37,966 nt of DNA from Deltaproteobacteria bacterium. Lineage in GTDB: Bacteria; Desulfobacterota; Desulfovibrionia; Desulfovibrionales; Desulfovibrionaceae. Positions 31,293-37,966 of this stretch are shown here, piece after piece. Below the pieces are notes generated by a model. That model did not search any database, had not been told where the DNA came from, and saw only the letters and a program-made list of their open reading frames with translations. Within the stretch, counting starts at the first letter, position 1; each line of letters begins with the position of its first letter. The stretch covers positions 1-37,966 of the forward strand of contig JAISBT010000026.1 in NCBI GenBank assembly GCA_031266055.1, in the 5' to 3' direction. Made by a program: the position numbers and the translations under genes.

Positions 31293-33677
31293 ATGAACCT
31301 TCGTTTGAAAATACAGTTGCCGATCATCGCGCTCATCATACTGATAATGGGCGTCAGCGGTTATCTGTCTTATCAGCGATCCGCAACGGCGCTCAAAGAA
31401 GCCCTTGTGGACACCATGCGCGGCGAGGCCAATGCTCTGGTCAGGTCGTTCAATGTCCTGACGACTACAGTTCTTGAAGCGGCCTACCGCATTTCCATCG
31501 AAGAGGAGGTGGATGCTTTTTACAGAACATCCCGCAACATTCCGGGGGAAAAAGAAAGCTTCAGCGAGAGGTTGAAGACCATTGAGCAGACATACGGGAA
31601 TTTCGATCGCATCGCCCTGCTTGACGACAAGGGCATTATCCTGGCCTCGACAGCTCCGGAGAGCATCGGGCAGAATTTCGGCGACCGGGACTATTTCAAG
31701 GCCGCCATACAGGGAAAGACGTTTATTTCCCAGCCGATGTTGAGCAGGGTTTCCGGCAAGGGCGTCATTATAGCGGCCGCGCCCATAAAACTGGACGGCA
31801 GGATCTCCGGCATCGTGTATTGCTCCATCCCCTGCGACAAGATTTTTGACGTCTCGATCAGGGAAATTTCCGTGGGTAAAAAAGGATATGCCTTTGTGCT
31901 GGGGCAAAACGGACAGATTGTGATGCACCGGAACCCGGATTATATGTTCAAGGATTTGCCGACCACGCCTTATTACAAGGAAATGATCGCCGGTGCGGAT
32001 GAGTCCGGCGTAAGGGAATACACGGGGCTCAACGGGGCTCTTGTGTACAACTATTTCTGGAAGAACAAGGAGTCCGGCCTGATTGTGATCGTCCAGGCCG
32101 AAAGCGACGATGTTTTTTCGTCTCTTGGCCTCATCCGCAATACGACGCTCATAGTAAGCGCGGTGTCGGTGCTTGTGGGCGCAATTCTGCTCTTTTTCCT
32201 GCTCAGCCCGCTGTTGAACACCCTGAAGGCGAGTATCGCATTTGCCGGGCGCATTGCCGCGGGCGATCTTTCCGGAACGCTTTCCGTCAAGCGCAAAGAC
32301 GAGCTTGGCCGGCTGGCCGACGCCCTCCGGGCCATTCCGTCCCTGCTCCGGCAGATTATTCAGGAATACCAGACTCTGGAAAAAGAAATTATCCACGGCG
32401 CGTTGCATTCCGAGGCTGACGCGGGGAAATTCCCGGGAGAATTCGCCGTATTGGTTGAGAAAACCAATGCCGTTCTGGGGCGTTTCCGCCGGATTGTGGA
32501 TTCCATTCCTTCTCCCGTCGTCATGATGGATCAGAATGTCCGGGTCACCTTCGCCAACGCGGCGGCCCGCGAACTTGTGGGTACCGACTACAAAGGCAAA
32601 ACCTGCAAAGAACTGATGAACCGCGAGGACTCGGACTCTCCGGCGGACGCCCTGAAGCGGGCGGCGGAAGAACAGCGCAGCGTTTCGGCCGAAACCCGCG
32701 CGCATCCGCGGGGCAAGGTCATAGATGTGGCATACTCGGTCATTCCTATGCCGGATGCTGAGGGCAAGGTGGCGTCTTTTCTGGATCTGTACACCGATCT
32801 TACCGATATAAAAAACGCTCAGCGCATGTTGCGCAATGCGGCCGATCAGGCTTTGGCGGTGTCGGAGCGCGTGACCAGGGCTTCTGAAGGGTTGGCCGCG
32901 CAGGTGGAGCAGGTGGCCAAAGGAGCCGGGGTACAGCGCACCCGTGTGGAAAGCACGGCATCGGCCATGACGGAAATGAGTTCCGCCGCGCTGGAAGTGG
33001 CGCGAAGCGCCGGTCAGGCTTCGGAGCAGAGCGAGACGACGAAGGGCAAGGCAAAAGACGGGGAGGAACTGGTGAACAGGGTGGTGGCCGCCATTCATTC
33101 GGTGAACAAAATGGCGGACGCTCTGCAAACCAACATGCAGGAGCTCGGCGACCGGGCTGAAAACATAGGCGGAGTAATGAACGTCATTTCCGACATTGCC
33201 GATCAGACGAACCTGCTGGCGCTTAACGCGGCCATTGAAGCGGCCCGCGCCGGAGAAGCCGGACGGGGCTTCGCGGTTGTGGCGGACGAGGTGCGCAAGC
33301 TCGCGGAAAAAACCATGCACGCCACGCAGGAAGTCGGCGGGAACATTACGGCCATTCAGCGCTCCGCCAAAACGAACCAGCAGGAAGTGGGCGAAGCGGT
33401 TGCGGCGGTTGCGGAAGCCACCGCGCTGGCCAACAATTCCGGTCTGGCTCTGACCGAAATCGTGAACCTTGCGGCATCCAATTCCGCGCTTGTCGCTTCC
33501 ATCGCGTCGGCGGCGGAAGAGCAACGGGCCACATCGGAGGAGATCAACTCCGCTATTGAAGAGGTCAACCGAATTGTCGGGGAAACTTCGGAAGGCATGG
33601 TGCAGGCGTCTTCCTCCGTTCAGGATCTGTCGCGCATGGCGCATGAATTGAACCGCATTATGGAAGAATTGAAATAG
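31293..33677 (+). CDS. Methyl-accepting chemotaxis protein (dCache-HAMP-like-PAS-signal domain)
   Basis: Chemoreceptor of 794 residues. A first transmembrane helix (about 8-28) and a second (about 283-308) enclose a periplasmic double-Cache-type sensor ([49 protein letters not shown]). A HAMP-like linker follows. A cytoplasmic PAS domain occupies about 399-510 ([21 protein letters not shown], with [13 protein letters not shown]). The signalling domain contains the kinase-contact tip [20 protein letters not shown]. Ligand unknown. A C-terminal CheR-docking pentapeptide is absent (ends MEELK). ATG start with AAGGAG upstream. The cytoplasmic half is a close paralogue of the receptor at 35892. 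Confidence 0.95.
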   Translation: MNLRLKIQLPIIALIILIMGVSGYLSYQRSATALKEALVDTMRGEANALVRSFNVLTTTVLEAAYRISIEEEVDAFYRTSRNIPGEKESFSERLKTIEQTYGNFDRIALLDDKGIILASTAPESIGQNFGDRDYFKAAIQGKTFISQPMLSRVSGKGVIIAAAPIKLDGRISGIVYCSIPCDKIFDVSIREISVGKKGYAFVLGQNGQIVMHRNPDYMFKDLPTTPYYKEMIAGADESGVREYTGLNGALVYNYFWKNKESGLIVIVQAESDDVFSSLGLIRNTTLIVSAVSVLVGAILLFFLLSPLLNTLKASIAFAGRIAAGDLSGTLSVKRKDELGRLADALRAIPSLLRQIIQEYQTLEKEIIHGALHSEADAGKFPGEFAVLVEKTNAVLGRFRRIVDSIPSPVVMMDQNVRVTFANAAARELVGTDYKGKTCKELMNREDSDSPADALKRAAEEQRSVSAETRAHPRGKVIDVAYSVIPMPDAEGKVASFLDLYTDLTDIKNAQRMLRNAADQALAVSERVTRASEGLAAQVEQVAKGAGVQRTRVESTASAMTEMSSAALEVARSAGQASEQSETTKGKAKDGEELVNRVVAAIHSVNKMADALQTNMQELGDRAENIGGVMNVISDIADQTNLLALNAAIEAARAGEAGRGFAVVADEVRKLAEKTMHATQEVGGNITAIQRSAKTNQQEVGEAVAAVAEATALANNSGLALTEIVNLAASNSALVASIASAAEEQRATSEEINSAIEEVNRIVGETSEGMVQASSSVQDLSRMAHELNRIMEELK

Positions 33678-33702
33678 GCCGGGAACCCTGTCTTCTCCCT
33701 TT

Positions 33703-33732
33703 GGCGGGACGGGCTTTGTCGCCCGCCCCGCC
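33703..33732 (+). terminator. GC-rich terminator after the chemoreceptor
   Basis: GGCGGGACGGGC pairs with GCCCGCCCCGCC (one mismatch, loop TTTGTC), 25 nt after the stop. The following AAGCATTTT provides a short T tract. Confidence 0.55.
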
Positions 33733-33740
33733 AAGCATTT

Positions 33741-33846
33741 TGCGGAGGATCGTCAACCGAAAAACGTGGTTTCCGGTTGACTCTCGCCGCGAAGCGGCGA
33801 CATCAGCCGGACGGCTGATGTTCAGATTTCCATGCGGAAATCTGAA
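33741..33846 (+). repeat. Four-hairpin intergenic element, copy 2
   Basis: Reverse complement, by coordinate, of the copy at 8362-8467, hence the same sense relative to genes. Stems: GTCAACCGAAAA with TTTCCGGTTGAC (33752-33781), CGCCGC/GCGGCG (33785-33799), CATCAGCC/GGCTGATG (33801-33820) and CAGATTTCC/GGAAATCTG (33823-33844). In the first stem a G-C pair of copy 1 is an A-T pair here, a compensatory change. The rest of the 33678-33973 gap holds no gene. Confidence 0.85.
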
Positions 33847-33876
33847 TCTTGTTTTTCAAAAAAACCGCACAGGGTA

Positions 33877-33915
33877 TTGACAAGTTTTTGAGTTTATGCA
33901 AAGTTGCGCTAAATT
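33877..33915 (+). promoter_or_regulatory. Candidate porin promoter region
   Basis: A perfect TTGACA lies at 33877-33882 but has no -10 at good spacing. The better-spaced pair is TTGAGT (33888-33893), 16 nt, TAAATT (33910-33915). The exact promoter is uncertain. An AT-rich leader leads to the porin ribosome-binding site AAGGAAGAAG. Confidence 0.3.
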
Positions 33916-33973
33916 GATATTGATAATTAAATTCATTTGTTTAACCCTGTAAACTTCATCAAGGAAGAAGACT

Positions 33974-35326
33974 ATGAAAAAACTTGCTGCGTTGCTGCTT
34001 GCCGCGGGCATGACTATGAGCGTCGCCGTCCAGGCTTCGGCCATAGAAGTGCAGGTAGGCGGTGAAATGGATTATGTTTTGGGATGGAATAAAAATACCA
34101 ATTTCACGGATACCGAATCTGAAGACAGCATCGTGGCCCAACAGCGCGCGCGCCTGTCGGTGGAATTTATTGCCAGTGAAAACCTGCGCGGGGTCATCCA
34201 GTTCCAGTTCGGCACTCTGGAATGGGGCGGCGAGGGAGCGGGCCTGGATACCACCAGTTCCAGCGGTTTGACCCGCCGCGCCTACCTGGATTGGAGCATA
34301 CCGGACAGCACCATCAACCTGAAAATAGGCTTGCAGGAGCTTGCCCTGCCCAGCGCCGTGGCCGGCAACCCGGCTTTCGCTTCCAACGTGGCCGGCATAG
34401 TCGCTTCGGTGCAGCCCACCGACCCCTTTACTCTGACCGGTTTTTGGGCACGTCCCTTTAACCGCGCCACCTCTGACTTGCACACCAAGACTAAAACCGA
34501 TCTGTTCGGCGTGGTTGCCGATGTGAACCTGGAAAGCGTCCGCATTTCTCCCTGGGGCCTGGTGGCTTTTATCGGTGGAAATTCCATTCCCGATGATGAC
34601 AGCGGCGCCGGTTGGAACTATAGCGACACTTTCACTTCAAATATAAACGACAGTTCCGTCATGTATAATGTGGGTATTGCCGTAAGCGCGCAGGTTACTC
34701 CTGAACTTACGATCAATTTTGACGGCATGTACGGCAAGCTGACCTCCGACAAAGGTGTGAACAACGGCGGACAGGAAGAAGGCGACGGCTGGTTTGTATC
34801 TTTGGGCGTGGATTATAAGCTTGACTTCGGCACCCCCGGCATAATCCTGTGGTACGGCTCGGGCAACGAAGACAATGACAAAGATTTCGGCCAGATGCCG
34901 ATTCTGGGCGTGGACGGCGGATTCAACCCCCTGCGTCTGGCTTTCATGGGCGCTTATTCCTGCGGCGTGGATACCCTGATCGGCGCTAACGGCAACGGTA
35001 CCGCCGGCATCGTGCTGCAGATCGCGGACATGTCCTTTGTGGAAGACCTCAGCCACACGCTGCGCTTTGGCTACATAGTCGGCACCAACGAAAAACGCAG
35101 CGACGCCCACCCCAACTTCAACCAGATAATCGCTTTAAATGAAAAAGATTACGCTTTTGAAGTGGATTTTGACAGCATTTACGAAGTGAACAAAAACCTG
35201 GATCTGGTGCTTGAGCTTGGCTGGCTCTATCTGAAGGCGGACAAGGACTACTATAACTACACCGACGAGAACTTGAATGACGAAAACGCGTTCAACGCTT
35301 CAATAACCGCCAGTTTCCATTTCTGA
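33974..35326 (+). CDS. Desulfovibrio-type outer-membrane homotrimeric porin
   Basis: 450-residue beta-barrel protein. A clear signal peptide (MKKLAALLLAAGMTMSVAVQASA) precedes a mature start IEVQVGGEMDYVLGW. Alternating hydrophobic strands run throughout (RGVIQFQFGTLEW, GLTRRAYLDWSI, LVLELGWLYLKAD), and the protein ends with Phe (ASITASFHF), the usual C-terminal signal for outer-membrane insertion. The sequence resembles the abundant general porins of Desulfovibrio; substrate range is unknown. It has its own leader and a strong terminator, so it is monocistronic and probably highly expressed. It lies between two chemoreceptor genes. Confidence 0.93.
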   Translation: MKKLAALLLAAGMTMSVAVQASAIEVQVGGEMDYVLGWNKNTNFTDTESEDSIVAQQRARLSVEFIASENLRGVIQFQFGTLEWGGEGAGLDTTSSSGLTRRAYLDWSIPDSTINLKIGLQELALPSAVAGNPAFASNVAGIVASVQPTDPFTLTGFWARPFNRATSDLHTKTKTDLFGVVADVNLESVRISPWGLVAFIGGNSIPDDDSGAGWNYSDTFTSNINDSSVMYNVGIAVSAQVTPELTINFDGMYGKLTSDKGVNNGGQEEGDGWFVSLGVDYKLDFGTPGIILWYGSGNEDNDKDFGQMPILGVDGGFNPLRLAFMGAYSCGVDTLIGANGNGTAGIVLQIADMSFVEDLSHTLRFGYIVGTNEKRSDAHPNFNQIIALNEKDYAFEVDFDSIYEVNKNLDLVLELGWLYLKADKDYYNYTDENLNDENAFNASITASFHF

Positions 35327-35353
35327 TTGCCTTTATATTTCCGGACTTGAACA

Positions 35354-35395
35354 AATTAAAACCGCTCCGTGCAGGGGCGGTTTTAATTTTATTTT
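35354..35395 (+). terminator. Strong terminator after the porin gene
   Basis: Perfect 12-bp stem AATTAAAACCGC/GCGGTTTTAATT (35354-35365 and 35377-35388) with partly paired 11-nt loop, ending in TTTTAATTTTATTTTT. It is a textbook intrinsic terminator and could act on both strands. Confidence 0.85.
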
Positions 35396-35402
35396 TGGAG
35401 GC

Positions 35403-35432
35403 TTGACACTCAAAATTGGAATTGCCGATATT
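35403..35432 (+). promoter_or_regulatory. Candidate promoter upstream of the second chemoreceptor
   Basis: TTGACA (35403-35408; 6/6), an 18-nt spacer and GATATT (35427-35432; 4/6). If used, transcription would run through the adjoining repeat copy and give the second chemoreceptor a leader of roughly 450 nt. Confidence 0.35.
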
Positions 35433-35609
35433 AGAGCATTTTAACATTGAAAATGTTGAAATGCTCTGGCGGCGGGTACCGCCGCCCGCCCCGCAGGCGT
35501 AGACGAAACTTGCTTCAGCCGTTGCGACGAAGGAAGCTACGGATGAAGACAGCAGCGATGTTTCGCCGTAAAGCGCCGGAGGGAGCGTCTCAAAGTTAAA
35601 TTGCCTTAG
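35433..35609 (+). repeat. AGAGCATTTT-family element, near-complete copy
   Basis: Same module order as the copy at 8983: AT hairpin (35433-35467), GGCGGCGG/CCGCCGCC hairpin, then the core with CTTCAGCCGT / ACGGATGAAG arms. In the AT hairpin, substitutions relative to the 8983 copy retain pairing through G-T pairs. The apex differs (GCGACGAAGGAAGC in place of TGCTGCGTAGCAGC). The right terminal repeat is degenerate. Confidence 0.8.
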
Positions 35610-35891
35610 TCAATATTAATTGTAGTTAAATAAGAAGTTGTGTATAGGAGAGGTGAAACGGCTTGTTATCTTGTTATTTGGGGAACAGAAGGCCGTATGC
35701 CTGTTAATCACAGTCTGGGGGCTGTCGGACAAAAAGACGCTAAAATACATAACATACTGCAATAATTTATATAGACCTATTCTGCTTGAAAATTTATAAT
35801 TAAATATTTCGATATGTTATCTTTGAGGCATTGATTTGCCCTACAGGTTCGCAGCGGAAAAATTTCTATATTCTGGAAAGGAGCATTCTCT
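35610..35891 (+). other. Intergenic leader of the second chemoreceptor
   Basis: AT-rich stretch without a supportable gene. It contains TTTATAATTAAATATTT near 35795, which could hold a -10, but no well-spaced -35 was found. A strong ribosome-binding site (GGAAAGGAG) lies eight bases before the next start codon. Confidence 0.5.
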
Positions 35892-37966
35892 ATGACCACA
35901 AAATGGAAAATTATCACAGGATTCGTCGTCATGATCCTGTTGATGAGCACTGTATCCGCCATCGGCTACATCAGCCTCGCCAATATATCAAGTTCCTTGA
36001 CGGAATATCGCCGTCTGGCCCGACTCAACGTGCGCTATTCCGATCTGCTCGCCAATCAGTTCGCCTCATCGGCCAGCATACGTTTGTTCCGCATTACCGC
36101 AAATCCCCAACTGATGGAAGACGCCCGCGGCTTTATCAAAAGCAATCTGGACATCGCCAAGGAAGCCGAAGCCTATGCCGAGCGCCAGGATGTCAAGGAT
36201 GTGCTGGCCAATGTGGAGAAAAGCGCCAACGAACAGATGCGGGCGGCCACCGAACTGGAAAAAAATGTTTTGCTGACCTTTGCCTTGTATAAAGACCGTC
36301 TGCAACCAGCCGTGGGGAATTTCGGCGCGGCCATGACCGCGCTGGCTGAAGCCTTCGACGCTGTCGGCAACCACAGGGCTTCTCTTGAACTCATCCCGTT
36401 TATGAATGATTTTTCCGCCGCCACCGCCGCTTTCAGCACGGCCACTTACTCCCGCACATCACAGAATGCGATACAGGCGATGGAAGACCTGAACGTCCTG
36501 AACAAACACATGGAAAAATTACGCGGAATGCTGATTTCCGACCAGGGACGCGCAGCCTTCGCCATACTTGAAAAAAACTACGCCGATATGGTGAATATAG
36601 TCAAGGAGATGAACACGGCTGTCACTGCGGCGGTGAAACAGAATGATCTTCTTCTGATCATGTACTCCGACCTTGGAAAAGCCATTCAAGCCGCCAGCAA
36701 GAGCGTTGACGGACAGATGAACCAGGCGGGCGCGTACTCGGGACAGGTGAACGACAACGCCCGGACTTCAATGCTCGCCGTCACCACCGCCGGCCTGATC
36801 ATCGGCATTTTGCTGGCCGTGTTCATCATTTTCGGTCTTGTCCGGATGCTGCACGCCATGAGTTCCTTTGTCGATTCCGTAGCCGGGGGCGACTTCAATG
36901 CCAAGATGTCCCGCCACGAAAAAGGGGAAATCGGCCATACCCTTGAAAGCATGCGGCAGATTCCCGTGGTTCTGCAAGCCATTCTCGGCGAATACCATGC
37001 GCTGGGAAAGCGCATCGAGAACGGAGAACTGGACGCCAAGGGCAACCCGGCCGCGTACAAAGGGGGCTTCGCCACGCTGCTTGAGGGCACCAACGCTATT
37101 TTGAACCACTTCCTCCTGCTTGTGGAAAACATTCCCTCTTCCGTGGTGATGCTGGGCGGCAAAGACCTCAAGGCTTCTTACGTGAACGCCGCCTGCCGCG
37201 AAGTCGCCGGTACGGAGTGCAAGGGCAAGACCTGCAAGCAGCTCATGGAACGCGAAGACTATGGCAGTCCCGCCGATGCCCTGATAAAAGCCGTGGAAAC
37301 CATGAAGTCCTCCACCGCCGAAACCCGTGCCCACCCGCAGGGCAAAAACCTGGACGTCCGTTATACCGCCATTCCCATGCTGAACGGTGAAGGCAAGCTC
37401 GCCGCCGTACTCCAGTTTATCACGGATTTGACCGCAATCAAGCAGACCCAGCGCACCATCCGCACTGTGGCCGACAAGGCGGCAGGCATTTCCAGCCGGG
37501 TAGCCGCAGCCTCCGAAGAACTTTCAGCCCAGGTGGAACAGGTCACGCGTGGGGCGGAAATGCAACGTTCCCGCATAGACAGCACGGCCTCGGCCATGTC
37601 GGAAATGAATTCCACCGTGCTGGAGGTGGCCCGTAACGCCGGGCAGGCATCGGAACAATCCAAACTGACCAAGGACAAGGCCAATGACGGCTCTGCCCTG
37701 GTGGGCAAGGTGGTGCAGGCGATCAATCAGGTGAACAAGGTGGCGGCCGCGCTCCAGACCAACATGCGGGAATTGGGAACCCAGGCGGAAAGCATCGGCG
37801 GAGTGATGAACGTCATCTCCGACATCGCGGATCAGACCAATCTGCTGGCGCTGAACGCCGCCATTGAAGCGGCCCGCGCCGGAGAAGCCGGGCGCGGTTT
37901 CGCCGTGGTGGCCGACGAGGTGAGGAAGCTGGCGGAAAAGACCATGACCGCCACGCATGAAGTGGG
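35892..37966 (+). CDS. Methyl-accepting chemotaxis protein, 3' end beyond the window
   Basis: Open from ATG 35892 to the window end (691 codons), so partial. A first transmembrane helix (about 7-29) and a second (about 294-316) enclose a periplasmic region of about 265 residues that is rich in helix with heptad-like patterns. It is a four-helix-bundle type of sensor, not Cache. A HAMP-like stretch, a PAS domain (about 410-520, with [13 protein letters not shown]) and the signalling domain with [20 protein letters not shown] follow. From the PAS domain onward it is a close paralogue of the receptor at 31293, while the sensor differs. AAAGGAG is placed ideally before the ATG. Ligand unknown. 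Confidence 0.94.
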   Translation, partial: MTTKWKIITGFVVMILLMSTVSAIGYISLANISSSLTEYRRLARLNVRYSDLLANQFASSASIRLFRITANPQLMEDARGFIKSNLDIAKEAEAYAERQDVKDVLANVEKSANEQMRAATELEKNVLLTFALYKDRLQPAVGNFGAAMTALAEAFDAVGNHRASLELIPFMNDFSAATAAFSTATYSRTSQNAIQAMEDLNVLNKHMEKLRGMLISDQGRAAFAILEKNYADMVNIVKEMNTAVTAAVKQNDLLLIMYSDLGKAIQAASKSVDGQMNQAGAYSGQVNDNARTSMLAVTTAGLIIGILLAVFIIFGLVRMLHAMSSFVDSVAGGDFNAKMSRHEKGEIGHTLESMRQIPVVLQAILGEYHALGKRIENGELDAKGNPAAYKGGFATLLEGTNAILNHFLLLVENIPSSVVMLGGKDLKASYVNAACREVAGTECKGKTCKQLMEREDYGSPADALIKAVETMKSSTAETRAHPQGKNLDVRYTAIPMLNGEGKLAAVLQFITDLTAIKQTQRTIRTVADKAAGISSRVAAASEELSAQVEQVTRGAEMQRSRIDSTASAMSEMNSTVLEVARNAGQASEQSKLTKDKANDGSALVGKVVQAINQVNKVAAALQTNMRELGTQAESIGGVMNVISDIADQTNLLALNAAIEAARAGEAGRGFAVVADEVRKLAEKTMTATHEV

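Noticed and set aside
31194-33734. 846-codon open frame antisense to the first chemoreceptor
   Set aside because: Shadow frame caused by codon bias of the receptor; composition is His/Arg/Gly-rich with no fold or start signal, and the sense gene is unambiguous.
35403-35432. Sigma-28 (flagellar) promoter reading of GCCGATAT
   Set aside because: The -10-like GCCGATAT is present, but no TAAA-type -35 lies at the required distance; a TTGACA-type promoter fits better.
35831-36292. 153-codon plus-strand frame overlapping the second chemoreceptor
   Set aside because: Out of frame with the continuous receptor frame starting at 35892, which has a strong ribosome-binding site.

Overview
The window looks like a chromosomal backbone segment from a Desulfovibrionaceae-type sulfate-reducing bacterium (Desulfobacterota, formerly Deltaproteobacteria). 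The inference rests on the Desulfovibrio-type trimeric porin, the CarD regulator, the RpoH-like sigma factor next to a short MetH, the ispE/tRNA-Gln/prs/rplY/pth block, and large chemoreceptors with Cache and PAS domains. Base composition is moderate. I see no prophage, transposase, CRISPR array or rRNA. Species cannot be named from the sequence alone.

Layout: positions 681-13066 form one long minus-strand run. In transcription order it is rpoH-like sigma factor, a TPR lipoprotein, a LolB-like lipoprotein, rpiB, cysS, a BepA-like M48 peptidase, hslV, ispE, tRNA-Gln, prs, rplY, pth and carD. A 149-bp divergent region (13067-13215) separates it from an all-plus-strand run: metH, a TlpA-like thioredoxin, a short ArgA-like acetyltransferase, hpt, a zinc-ribbon/DUF3426 membrane protein, radA, clpS, clpA, aat, uvrB, ligA, dapB, nadE, a dCache-PAS chemoreceptor, a porin, and a second chemoreceptor cut by the window end.

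How the genes work together: much of the content is protein quality control and genome maintenance. RpoH, HslV and the BepA-like periplasmic protease belong to stress and envelope care. ClpS, ClpA and Aat form a bacterial N-degron module (tagging enzyme, adaptor, unfoldase). RadA, UvrB and LigA are DNA repair and replication proteins. Prs feeds PRPP to Hpt and to NAD synthesis. The right end is an environmental-sensing and outer-membrane permeability region.

Most unusual signals: (1) the ispE stop codon lies in the anticodon loop of tRNA-Gln, giving a 38-nt CDS/tRNA overlap. (2) The glutaminase half of NadE lacks the catalytic Cys (Gly147) and apparently the catalytic Lys. (3) A family of hairpin-rich, MITE-like intergenic elements with AGAGCATTTT ends abuts genes so closely that it supplies stop codons. 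(4) A separate element of about 105 bp has four hairpins, and its two copies show compensatory base changes. (5) Inverted repeats surround the clpS-clpA-aat genes.
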